DNA of 64,000 nt. It comes from Reinekea blandensis MED297. GTDB lineage: Bacteria; Pseudomonadota; Gammaproteobacteria; Pseudomonadales; Natronospirillaceae. A model generated the notes under the pieces. That model saw only the letters and a program-made list of their open reading frames with translations, was not told the origin of the DNA and ran no database searches. Positions 57,501 to 63,920 of this stretch are shown in pieces. Numbering within the stretch: the first letter of the stretch is position 1; each line of letters starts with the position of its first letter. The position numbers were made by a program, and so were the translations under genes. The stretch lies in assembly GCF_000153185.1 (NCBI RefSeq), contig NZ_CH724149.1, positions 260,424 through 324,423 of the forward strand. The letters run 5' to 3'.

Positions 57501-59489
57501 ACTGATCAGGCTTGGGGCATCGTTCACCGCGGTAACTGTCACCGGAACCAGCAAAGCATTACTGAGTGACAGGCCATCGAAGATGCGCACTGGCACGGTC
57601 AGTTCACCATTAAAGTTCTGAGCGGGCATCAGCGTGTTGCCGTTGACGGAATATTGCTCACCCGCTTCGATGACGACGCTATGGCTGGAGGAGTCGATAT
57701 CACTGAACTGAAACTGACCCGGTGACAGTGTCAGTGCGGTATCTTCTGGTGTACTGAGCGGAGCGTGGCCGGTTAAGACCGGTGGGTCGTTCACCGGCAC
57801 CACCTGCACAGTCAACACCTTGGTTTGACTGCTCAGGCTGCCATCGCTGACGGCAACGCCAACGGACAGGGTGCCCGTCCAGCTTTCGGCAGGGGTAATG
57901 GTTCGCCCATTCACACGGTAGTTCGCGCCTGGCTGAACCTGAATAGTAAAGGTCTGAGAGTCCGGATCCTGAATGGTGAGCATCGACGCCGTGACTGTCA
58001 GGGCGGTGTCTTCTTCAATCATCTGTGCTTCAGTCGCCACTAACGCTGGTGCATCGTTGACCGGCGTCACGTTGACCGTAACGGATACGGATTGGCTGGA
58101 CAGCGCACCGTCGCTGACCACAACAGGCACCTGCAGCGTGCCGTTCCAGTTGGCACTCGGCGCCACCGTGGTTCCGGTGACCTGATAGTTAGCACCCGGT
58201 AACACCTGCAGTTCAAAGTTGCTGGAGTCCGGATCGCGAATGTCGAGCATCGCCAGCGTTAAGGTCAGTGCCGAGTCTTCGGCCATCGTTTGTGCCTGAG
58301 CCTCAACGATGACCGGCGCGTCGTTGACGGGGGTGACGCTAATCTGCGCGGTAAAAACGTTTGAGCTTTGTTCCGTATCCTGAACCGTAACCGGGACCGC
58401 CAGTGTGCCGGCAAAATCTGTGTCGGGGATGATGGTCGTGCCTTGAACGGTATAATGACTGCCAGTGCCAACCAGCAAGGTTAAGGCGTCGGGCTGTTCG
58501 TCGCTGACGATGAAGTCCGCCAGCGACAGGGTAATCTGACTGTCCTCCGAAACCGATACGGGCTGTTGACCTTCAATGACCGGAGCCTGGTTGTGCATCG
58601 TTGGCCAACCCAGGTCACGCATCATCGCCTTCGCGATGACCCCTTCCGGATTGTAGCCCCGGCGGGTAATCATCATGATCTGGTAAGGGTCAATGCTTTC
58701 GTGCAGGTGCATTCCCGTCAGTTGAGGCGCATGGTAGGTGCGGGAAAACAGTAAGAGGGCATCTTTGGTTCGGCCGAACGTCAGGTGTTCGGCGGCCGCA
58801 AACGAGTGCTCACCTTTGAAGGCCAGGTTGTCGTAGTCGTGGGAGGCCTGATCGATTTCTGCTGGCGTCATATCCGTCAGCATACGGTCCAACTTAGACG
58901 ATTTCAGATGACGCCAGTAAATGTCCGGAATGCCGTCGAGCGTTTCGCCTCTCATCAGATCACCCAGTGGAGCCAGGCCTAAGTGGTGACCCATCTCCTG
59001 GATGGTTTCGAGATACAGGCTGTACTCGCCGAACTCGTATTGCCCATCGCGGCCCAGATACCATTTCTGGCAATTGTTGTGAGTGATAATCTTGCTGTTA
59101 AATCGAATGTAGACGTCTGGTTTATTGGGTGACAGGTCGGTACCGGCTAATGCATTGGCCAGGGCAATGGGGTAATGGGTGTCCGCAATGGGTGCGTTCG
59201 GGAAGTTAATGACGGTTTCTGGTGGCTGCCAGTCAATGTGAGCGTTGTACGCGAAGCTGCAGTTTAACGACGGCGCTTGTACCGCTACTTCAATCGGCAC
59301 GTCCGAGCGCAGCCAATCGGCCCAGAACAGCGCCGCATCGTTCATGACCTCGCGCATTTCGGTGGTGTAGACGTCGTCGTAGGTCAACACGAAGGTGCTG
59401 CCCTTGCCCTCAACGACACTGTCGGCGGCTGCAATCTGAAACGTCGCGACCGCCAGCCCGGTGAATAGCCATGTACGCAGAATTTTCAT
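54600..59489 (-). CDS. Large secreted repeat protein with FG-GAP repeats and GlyGly-CTERM-like tail
   Basis: A 1629-residue protein. The signal is MKILRTWLFTGLAVATFQIAAA. An N-terminal domain of about 280 residues has a zinc-protease-like helix reading IQEMGHHLGLAPLGD near 162, where metzincins read HExxHxxGxxH. The first His is Gln and the third is Pro, so activity is doubtful. Eight cadherin-like or tandem-95 modules of about 88 residues follow, each ending in (T/N)VTPVNDxP. The first six full modules form an ABCABC pattern. An Ig-like and a CARDB-like domain come next, then FG-GAP/VCBS-type motifs (DLNNDGHRDWV, DIDRDGDIDLV, DFNWDGYPDIV, DYDGDGQDDVAV). The tail GGRGGAGLPWLLLPLLLFGKRTFKRS fits GlyGly-CTERM sorting. 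An upstream TTG at 59504 is less likely. Confidence 0.82.
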   Translation of the reverse strand: MKILRTWLFTGLAVATFQIAAADSVVEGKGSTFVLTYDDVYTTEMREVMNDAALFWADWLRSDVPIEVAVQAPSLNCSFAYNAHIDWQPPETVINFPNAPIADTHYPIALANALAGTDLSPNKPDVYIRFNSKIITHNNCQKWYLGRDGQYEFGEYSLYLETIQEMGHHLGLAPLGDLMRGETLDGIPDIYWRHLKSSKLDRMLTDMTPAEIDQASHDYDNLAFKGEHSFAAAEHLTFGRTKDALLLFSRTYHAPQLTGMHLHESIDPYQIMMITRRGYNPEGVIAKAMMRDLGWPTMHNQAPVIEGQQPVSVSEDSQITLSLADFIVSDEQPDALTLLVGTGSHYTVQGTTIIPDTDFAGTLAVPVTVQDTEQSSNVFTAQISVTPVNDAPVIVEAQAQTMAEDSALTLTLAMLDIRDPDSSNFELQVLPGANYQVTGTTVAPSANWNGTLQVPVVVSDGALSSQSVSVTVNVTPVNDAPALVATEAQMIEEDTALTVTASMLTIQDPDSQTFTIQVQPGANYRVNGRTITPAESWTGTLSVGVAVSDGSLSSQTKVLTVQVVPVNDPPVLTGHAPLSTPEDTALTLSPGQFQFSDIDSSSHSVVIEAGEQYSVNGNTLMPAQNFNGELTVPVRIFDGLSLSNALLVPVTVTAVNDAPSLISTAAQTMPEDTSLTLTTAMVTVDDPDSTSFQLQVLPGANYDVTGTTIQPASNWYGSLSVSVAVSDGELSSAPQPMTVNVTPVNDPPVLLNTIDQVIDEDASLTVTTSMMTLQDPDSETFTIQLQPGANYSVDGQTITPADSWTGTLSVGVAVNDGELTSESQILTVQVNPVNDPPVLTGHAVLSTPEDTALTLSPGQFQFSDIDSTEHSVVMDAGEHYTVNGSTLMPAQNFNGELTVPVRIFDGDLLSNTLLVPVTVTAVNDAPELNAVTAQTIAEDTSLFVVRDMLDIVDPDSADFTIDIALGEHYQVAGNEIIPDPNWNGTLTIDLTVNDGQADSNTLSLTLTVSPVNDLPVITTQGLPTAQIYRPWEARLEAEDIDSDTLSFELANAPEWLSLSADGVLTALPNENMIGEQVIDVRVTDGQATTGQTLALTVLNDPTATDLSVAISANRTIWATNAWVPLTVTATNHGPMPLTDAQLTLRFAGEWTSEDPRCTPHNNVCLLTLTEDEAQSLRVDVRQQEIGSVDIETQISHNGFETQADNNRAQMTLTFTNGTPTSPQYSVPAFGQGTVRAIGIADIQGGRWPEILFANGPAEASTAYRFKHSLFRPVLHTHLADASDSYAMAVVDLNNDGHRDWVLANGHGEANTVYRNRGDGTFELIGQLGQADSRAVAYADIDRDGDIDLVFANNTDDNTLFLNDGTGQFTLGKTFPARNSRRVLLYDFNWDGYPDIVFANRGFRNRLYWNRGFGHRHNGHQNRNLLRIGEAPAAEDFDAAEFGDDTDLTTQMVLADLDGDGTAGELVLMHEGTEDQPAKLETLSISQQEQTTTLTSTDTGSVNDLSIGDYDGDGQDDVAVLRPGGALEIMSQRQGQLAVIDVMDTDGADTILMVDVDGSGEADVISANNNSNSSRLDFAGDVRDSESAVDGGSDSTPLPDAKSSGGRGGAGLPWLLLPLLLFGKRTFKRS
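56700..58290 (-). repeat. Two-fold super-repeat (three modules each) inside the large secreted protein gene
   Basis: About 790 bases are repeated head to tail within the gene. The stretch near 57515-57795 closely matches 56725-57000 at the DNA level, 57780-58045 matches 56990-57255, and 58050-58310 matches 57260-57520 more loosely. Each unit encodes three cadherin-like modules in the same order. An internal duplication of a three-module block explains the pattern, and the DNA identity of the third modules suggests it is recent or homogenised. Confidence 0.8.
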
Positions 59490-59862
59490 GTGAATAACAA
59501 CCAATAATCAGACATAGGTCACAATACCAGTGTGACGTCGGGCTTAAATGAAAGGACGAAGTTAGCGGTAAAAGTGTGAACTGAACACTGTTAAATTGGC
59601 GTTATTTTTAGATATAAGTGTCAAAAATCACGTTTATAGCCAATTTCCTACAAAGATAGACGGAAATTTGTCACACATAATCGAGTCATTTTGAACAATA
59701 GAAAATCCCTGGAACCTGCCCGGAATGACCGCCCATTGTGCCGTAAGCACCGTAGGCTCCGAGCCGACAACCTCGATTTGAAAAATCTGAAAAACACAAG
59801 CAAATCAAGTATCTGGGTGGACTTGCTGAAGTAGCGCGTTATAATGCGCGGACTTTCGGTTA
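59490..59862 (+). promoter_or_regulatory. Intergenic region with stable-RNA-type promoter
   Basis: TATAAT lies at 59840-59845, with TGGACT (59818-59823) as a -35 at 16-base spacing. A GC-rich discriminator (GCGCGG) directly follows the -10 box, which is typical of stringently controlled tRNA and rRNA promoters. The first tRNA-like sequence begins 18 bases after the -10 box. The rest of the stretch is AT-rich and must hold the promoter of the minus-strand secreted protein gene. I see no gene in it. Confidence 0.7.
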
Positions 59863-59882
59863 GGGGCCTTTAGCTCAGTTGG
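59863..59882 (+). pseudogene. tRNA 5' fragment
   Basis: Twenty bases beginning GGGGCCTTTAGCTCAG are identical to the 5' end of the intact tRNA at 60072 including one upstream base. Thereafter the sequence departs completely (GTGGCTCC instead of TTAGAGC), so this copy lacks anticodon and T arms. It lies directly downstream of the promoter, which suggests that the first tRNA of an array has been interrupted. Confidence 0.75.
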
Positions 59883-60003
59883 GTGGCTCCACGATAGCGA
59901 AGCTACTGAAAGCAGGCTAACCCTGCTTTTGGAGTGGAACACGCCGAGGGCAGGAGCCCGAGGCCGGGCTGTTAGCGAGAACAGGACGTTCGAGCCTTAC
60001 AGC
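59883..60003 (+). other. Densely base-paired GC-rich insert within the first tRNA copy
   Basis: About 120 bases that can fold into successive hairpins. CTCCA (near 59887) pairs with TGGAG (near 59930), enclosing TAGC-GAA-GCTA and AAAGCAGG-CTAAC-CCTGCTTT. Then GCC-GA-GGGC-AGGA-GCCC-GA-GGC has a symmetric GA/GA internal loop, and CTGTT-AGCGAG-AACAG follows. It would be transcribed from the tRNA promoter. I do not recognise a known RNA family. It could be a structured RNA or a small mobile insert. Confidence 0.5.
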
Positions 60004-60010
60004 GAATCTA

Positions 60011-60070
60011 ACCAACTTTTAACCGGAGTTGGAGATTTAAAAGTGACGTTGTCACCGTTACGGTTTTATA
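60011..60070 (+). repeat. Array spacer repeat, copy A
   Basis: The segment starting ACCAACTTTTAACCGGAG and including GATTTAAAAGTGACG recurs at 60268 with few changes. It contains the hairpin CCAACT/AGTTGG. It precedes the intact tRNA, and the second copy precedes the decayed tRNA. Confidence 0.85.
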
Positions 60071-60071
60071 G

Positions 60072-60148
60072 GGGCCTTTAGCTCAGTTGGTTAGAGCACA
60101 CGACTCATAATCGTTAGGTCCACGGTTCAAGTCCGTGAAGGCCCACCA
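60072..60148 (+). tRNA. tRNA with CAU anticodon, most likely tRNA-Ile2 (lysidine-modified)
   Basis: A 77-base cloverleaf. The acceptor is GGGCCTT (60072-60078) with AAGGCCC, the D stem GCTC/GAGC, the anticodon loop CTCATAA with CAT at the anticodon, the T arm CACGG-TTCAAGT-CCGTG, and the encoded CCA ends at 60148. The anticodon arm CGACTCATAATCG is the same as in Escherichia coli ileX, the AUA-reading tRNA whose C34 is changed to lysidine by TilS, which favours Ile2 over elongator Met. It has one mismatch at the base of the anticodon stem (C27-U43). Transcribed from the promoter near 59840. Elongator tRNA-Met remains possible. Confidence 0.85.
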
Positions 60149-60194
60149 CCTATTTCCTCAGTTTGTTTTTTTGAATGAACTGAAACGAAAGTCC

Positions 60195-60225
60195 AGAAAC
60201 CCGCTTCGGCGGGTTTTTGCGTTTT
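60195..60225 (+). terminator. Intrinsic terminator after the tRNA
   Basis: ACCCGC pairs with GCGGGT around a TTCG tetraloop near 60198-60213. TTTTGCGTTTTT follows. Confidence 0.88.
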
Positions 60226-60267
60226 TGGGTAACGAGAAGGGCATTTTTGAGTGTTTCATAGAAGCCC

Positions 60268-60329
60268 ACCAACTTTGAACCGGAGTTGGAGATTTAAAAG
60301 TGACGTTGTCACAGTTATGGTTTCTTTAA
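60268..60329 (+). repeat. Array spacer repeat, copy B
   Basis: The second copy of the spacer found at 60011 begins with ACCAACTTTGAACCGGAG. The bases just before it (GAAGCCCACCA near 60261) resemble the 3' end of the tRNA (GAAGGCCCACCA), so this marks the end of another lost tRNA copy. Confidence 0.8.
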
Positions 60330-60412
60330 AGGCCTTCAGCTCAGTCGGTTGGAGCACATGACTCATAATCGTTAGGTCCACGTTTAAGTCCGTACGGTGC
60401 GACGGCCCACTA
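60330..60412 (+). pseudogene. Decayed tRNA copy (CAU anticodon retained)
   Basis: It aligns with the intact tRNA at 60072 through the D arm (CAGCTCAGTCGGTTGGAGC) and the anticodon arm (GACTCATAATCGTTAGGTC). The T arm is damaged (CACGTTTAAGTCC lacks a stem base and the TTCAA loop), and an extra eight bases separate it from GGCCCACTA. The terminal CCA has become CTA. It cannot fold into a normal cloverleaf. Confidence 0.8.
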
Positions 60413-60588
60413 CCTATTTCCGTTAAGTGGTTCGTTTACAGGCAAACACATGACACACATGAAGATCTTCGGGAGGCTCAGCCGTGATGCTGTTCGCTGG
60501 AAAGGTGTTGCGATGTCAGCTTCTAGCAGTTGTGATCGGCGATCAGGCGGATAAGCGTCATCGAAGATTGGCTGAATCTATTATCAGT
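60413..60588. other. Non-coding stretch after the tRNA pseudogene
   Basis: It starts with the TACCTATTTCC sequence that also follows the intact tRNA (60149), marking the end of the duplicated unit. Short frames on the plus strand (such as one from 60484) overlap the lipoprotein gene and show no recognisable protein. I see nothing further in it. Confidence 0.4.
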
Positions 60589-60954
60589 TTAACGGCGAGT
60601 TCGACAGCTGGAACGGAAGCTATTGCCATCACCATAATATTGCCACCCAGTGCCTTCGCGTGGGGGGACGTGGACCTCCGTACCGTTGAATGTACAAATG
60701 GCTACAGAATCGGTGTTGTTAAAGATTCTTGCTTTCCATAAAAGACAGTCTTTTTTAAATGTAAAACGTATGAAATCACCATCCTCGTTCGCTTGTTGTC
60801 GAGTTTTCCGCTTGGAGTATTGGCAATAAGATGGTAGGCCGGAGCGATCCCATTCATATAGATTACGTTCATCGCTGAGGGTGTCTTCAAATTGAGTAGC
60901 AGCACAGCTGAATAACAGTGTGATTGACGAAAAAATAATAGCGAGTTGTTTCAT
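60589..60954 (-). CDS. Small predicted lipoprotein
   Basis: A 121-residue protein beginning MKQLAIIFSSITLLFSC, a lipoprotein signal with the acylated Cys at residue 17. The mature part is short, polar and has three further cysteines (SYCQYSKR, DCLLWKAR, AICTFNG, plus a terminal SSCRTRR). I do not recognise the family. AT-rich sequence and a weak ribosome site suggest a different origin from the core genes on the left. It points the same way as the MFS and YcaO genes but is separated by a terminator and 576 bases, so it is probably not part of their operon. Confidence 0.55.
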   Translation of the reverse strand: MKQLAIIFSSITLLFSCAATQFEDTLSDERNLYEWDRSGLPSYCQYSKRKTRQQANEDGDFIRFTFKKDCLLWKARIFNNTDSVAICTFNGTEVHVPPREGTGWQYYGDGNSFRSSCRTRR

Positions 60955-61508
60955 ATCTATATCGTTTTTCGGATAAGAAGAATAATCATAAGGGTTTCAG
61001 GAACTTGTTGACAGGTCTAATGGTGCATTGACGATGCAGTGGCGGCTGTCGGTCATGGTTATCCGGTTGGCCTTTTGCACCACGGTTGAGCACGGGCAAT
61101 GGACGAAGCCATTGTTTAGTGAGGCAAGAAGGCACCTAAGTCGTGTGTTCGGTTTGTTGAGGTACTGACAAAAGACCGTACAAAGGCCGGTTATCAATGA
61201 TGAAATCCTAAGGATGGGTTTATAACGTTTCGATTTTAGAACTGAGCAGACACAGATGTTAGGCCGTCTCTAACACTATTTGTACTATCAGCTCACTCGA
61301 TTGTCGTAATCAGTCAAGCCTTCTTTGATAGTAAAGTAGGCACAGAAACTACCATCGCATCTTTAAAAGAGTTTATCCCTTGAGGTTGCCTCGGTTATTT
61401 ACGATTTTAAAGGAACTACCCGGGTCTCTAAAGTTCGTAAGCTAGGCTATGGTTGATTGATCACGTAACGCAGAGTTCGTTCGAAAGTTTTGAAGCATTA
61501 GCATTAAA
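60955..61508. other. Long stretch without a supported gene
   Basis: A short minus-strand frame of 66 codons (60997-61197) shows no family features. The plus strand is interrupted by many stops. The composition shifts between GC-rich patches near 61020-61190 and AT-rich DNA, as expected for decayed mobile DNA, but I find no transposase or integrase motif. The promoter of the small lipoprotein must lie near 60960-61000. Confidence 0.4.
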
Positions 61509-61526
61509 AAGCGGCATTCGCCGCTT
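61509..61526 (-). terminator. Terminator of the MFS gene
   Basis: AAGCGGC (61509-61515) pairs with GCCGCTT (61520-61526) around ATTC, with A-runs before and T-runs after, so it works in both directions. On the minus strand it follows the MFS stop codon by four bases and is followed by T. Confidence 0.88.
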
Positions 61527-61530
61527 CTTT

Positions 61531-62709
61531 TTAGGTTGCATTAACAGCTTCCTGTCTACTTTTTTGAAAGCTTAGTATTGGTAATGCGAATAGACTTACG
61601 AAACCGATTGCCGCACAGAGTAGCCAAACCGCATCCCCATCAAGGTACTGATAGAAATAAAAACCAATGGGAGCACCTAAGAAGTTTCCGGTTGCAAATA
61701 AAGTTTGGTGCCATCCGACTACTTTACCGCGATGGTTTGTTGATGCTTTTACAAACTCGTTTAAAATAATAGGAAAAAATAACATCTCTCCAACTGTCCA
61801 AACAATTACTGAGAGAAAGGGGAAGGTATAATTACTGGACAAAGATATTGCCGCAAAACCAAAACATAGCGCACAGCTACCTAATAACATCAATCTTACT
61901 TGATTGAACCGAGCCGTGAATGCAATCAATGGCACTTCGATAAAAATAACCAGCAGGGTGTTAAGCAAAAAAATAAAAGATATGTCCTTCGAACTAAAAT
62001 TAAAGACCTCTTTGAGGTAGATGGCGAAAGTAGTTTTAAACTGCGAGAAGACAATGACATTCAATACCATAACCAGTGATAAAAAAATGAATGTAGAATT
62101 GAGGTTTTTCCATCCGATGGATGACTCGATTTCAGATGATAAAATCTGTCGAGTAGTTGTCACGAGTTTTGGTGAGAAAGATAGTAATAGTATTAAGGTA
62201 ATAACGTTCAAAAAAGCATCGAATAAAAATATGTATTTCACGTTTAAATCAAATACTGCGGCACCCGCCGCCGCTGAAATACCAATACTGATATTCATAA
62301 CAGCATTTCTGATGCCGAATACATAGGTTCTTTTTTCTTCAGATGTATTGTTGACCAATAGCATGGTAAACGCAGGCCTGAATGCGTGGTCAGAGAACCC
62401 AAAAGTCAACAGCAAAAAAGATAATAGATACAGGCTTTCAGAAAAGAAGATACCAACCAATGCGGAAATTGAAATTGTTAAACTGACGATAATTACCTGA
62501 AAAGGGGATGTTTTATCTGATAAGTAACCACCTAGGTAACCGCCGATGAATCCACCAAAACCATAAGCTGTCAAAATGTAGCCAATTACCCCGAGTGAAT
62601 GCCCCTCCTCATGTAAAAACAGAGACAAAAACATCGGTACAACAAAACCGATATAGTTTGTAAAGGTCGCAAACATGAGTACCGATAGGGTGCGGTTCAT
62701 CTTAATCAT
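61531..62709 (-). CDS. Major facilitator superfamily transporter
   Basis: A 392-residue inner-membrane protein with about 12 hydrophobic helices, starting TLSVLMFATFTNYIGFVVPMFLSLFL. The loop between helices 2 and 3 has YGFGGFIGGYLGGYLSDKTSPF, a variant of the MFS motif GxLaDrxGrr. Substrate is unknown. The gene starts 16 bases after the YcaO stop with AAGGA upstream, so the two form an operon. In this context an exporter for a modified peptide is the natural guess, as RiPP loci often carry MFS or ABC exporters. The DNA is AT-rich relative to the left part of the window. Confidence 0.85.
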   Translation of the reverse strand: MIKMNRTLSVLMFATFTNYIGFVVPMFLSLFLHEEGHSLGVIGYILTAYGFGGFIGGYLGGYLSDKTSPFQVIIVSLTISISALVGIFFSESLYLLSFLLLTFGFSDHAFRPAFTMLLVNNTSEEKRTYVFGIRNAVMNISIGISAAAGAAVFDLNVKYIFLFDAFLNVITLILLLSFSPKLVTTTRQILSSEIESSIGWKNLNSTFIFLSLVMVLNVIVFSQFKTTFAIYLKEVFNFSSKDISFIFLLNTLLVIFIEVPLIAFTARFNQVRLMLLGSCALCFGFAAISLSSNYTFPFLSVIVWTVGEMLFFPIILNEFVKASTNHRGKVVGWHQTLFATGNFLGAPIGFYFYQYLDGDAVWLLCAAIGFVSLFALPILSFQKSRQEAVNAT

Positions 62710-62725
62710 TATTGAAAATCCTTAT

Positions 62726-63748
62726 TTACCCTATCGGGTAACACATATTCCTATGAGTTAAATGCCCTAAAAGGTCGGGGTTGACCCTGATATCTCTTTC
62801 GTGTTCGTACTGAAGGGGGATTAAGTGAGGCATGACCACTTCGCAATAAACAAGGTCGTTATTTGTCTTTTCAGTGAACATATAAGGACTGTACTTTTCG
62901 AAGACACTCTTAGTTATGGAAAGCGGGGTTGAACTTAATGAAGTGTTAATCTTCCTTTGCCATTGGGAAGTTCCTTTGCCCGACAAATAGTAAAGGGACG
63001 CATTGTTCACCTTTTTATCAAAGGCTAGATAGGCCTCAAGTGTTTGAAGGCATTCGGTATAAGCTCGAATGCAAGCATCAGAGTCACTCCCAAAAGAGAG
63101 TCCTACCGTCATCGCTCCTTTACTAAACCTACGATCAGACCGATTTATCATTACGCAAATAGTGCATGATTTATAATCCCTTATTTCATAGAAATCTAGT
63201 CTCCATCCTGACTCGATAGCGTGTTCGATTTCATCGCTTGAAAAGCTTTTCTCTAGAATATTGGATTCGAAAAGCCAAAAAATGTTGAATAAATGCCTTT
63301 CTATTAGCTCTTCTAAAGCTGAGTTAATAGCAAGTTCTTCTGTCTCATGAACTGCGGAACCATTTGATGTTTGAGTGAAATAGTTTGAGTAACATGCTGA
63401 GTTGATAGGGCGATGGATAAAGATTCGCTGATGATTGCTTAATGAATAGTAAGATTTCCACTCAACTTCCCTGTCATCTATAGATTCAGATATAGGAAGC
63501 ACTTGTTCTTCAGGAGATAGCATAGGTTTATCCGCGCAAAAAGCTGAAGTCAAGTCTGGAGTTTGGTTCCACAAACAATAGCGCTCAAGTATTTCCCCAT
63601 ATGCGGTTATAGTTCGCATTTCAATTGAGCTTCCTCTCCCCATTGATGTGTATCGAAGGTTTTTATCATGAACAGCAATAATTTTTGGAAGGTCACTGCA
63701 AAATGGGTTATCTAACTCAATGAGGTAGTAATCAAGTTCGTGAATCAT
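62726..63748 (-). CDS. YcaO-domain protein, probable RiPP-modifying ATP-dependent enzyme
   Basis: A 340-residue protein. The YcaO fold is shown by GRGSSIEMRTITAYGEILERYCL near residues 38-60, SNGSAVHETEELAINSALEELIERH near 127-151 (both carry the conserved Glu clusters that bind Mg-ATP), and SFGSDSDACIRAYTECLQTLEAYLAF near 219-244. YcaO enzymes activate a peptide amide with ATP to make azolines, thioamides or amidines. The C-terminus RNMCYPIG lacks the PxPxP ending of azoline-forming cyclodehydratases. No ThiF/Ocin-ThiF, TfuA or dehydrogenase gene is inside the window. The start ATG has no clear ribosome site. Upstream on the same strand is the Cys/Ser repeat frame. Confidence 0.88.
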   Translation of the reverse strand: MIHELDYYLIELDNPFCSDLPKIIAVHDKNLRYTSMGRGSSIEMRTITAYGEILERYCLWNQTPDLTSAFCADKPMLSPEEQVLPISESIDDREVEWKSYYSLSNHQRIFIHRPINSACYSNYFTQTSNGSAVHETEELAINSALEELIERHLFNIFWLFESNILEKSFSSDEIEHAIESGWRLDFYEIRDYKSCTICVMINRSDRRFSKGAMTVGLSFGSDSDACIRAYTECLQTLEAYLAFDKKVNNASLYYLSGKGTSQWQRKINTSLSSTPLSITKSVFEKYSPYMFTEKTNNDLVYCEVVMPHLIPLQYEHERDIRVNPDLLGHLTHRNMCYPIG

Positions 63749-63877
63749 AATTTCGTATCTAGGACTCAGATCAATTATCAGAATCCAGGCATAAACAATA
63801 TTGGTTTAGCACTTATGCTGTTATAGAACATCGGTTCACAGTATTAAGCGTTGAGATTTTCGTTCTATGTAATTTAA
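63749..63877 (-). promoter_or_regulatory. AT-rich region upstream of ycaO
   Basis: Between the terminator of the repeat frame and the YcaO start lie 129 AT-rich bases. Read on the minus strand they include TTCTATAAC and GATAATTG, possible -10 elements, but no convincing -35 and no ribosome site. Expression of ycaO may come from here or by read-through from the repeat gene. Confidence 0.35.
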
Positions 63878-63899
63878 AAGCTCGGCTAGAACCGAGCTT
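63878..63899 (-). terminator. Hairpin behind the repeat-peptide frame
   Basis: AAGCTCGG (63878-63885) pairs with CCGAGCTT (63892-63899) around CTAGAA. On the minus strand it lies 21 bases after the TAA of the repeat frame and is followed by TTAAATT (with the stem's own TT giving four T). A partial terminator between a precursor gene and its enzyme gene is common in RiPP operons. Confidence 0.75.
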
Positions 63900-63920
63900 A
63901 AGTTTATCTAAAGTCAGTTG

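Noticed and set aside
60072..60148. tRNA as elongator tRNA-Met
   Set aside because: The anticodon arm matches tRNA-Ile2 (ileX) better. It is kept as an alternative only, since a TilS-specific test cannot be done here.
60484..60741. Plus-strand 85-codon frame
   Set aside because: It overlaps the better supported minus-strand lipoprotein and shows no family features. A good purine stretch upstream is not enough.
60997..61197. Minus-strand 66-codon frame
   Set aside because: No signal, motif or ribosome site. It probably arose by chance in decayed DNA.
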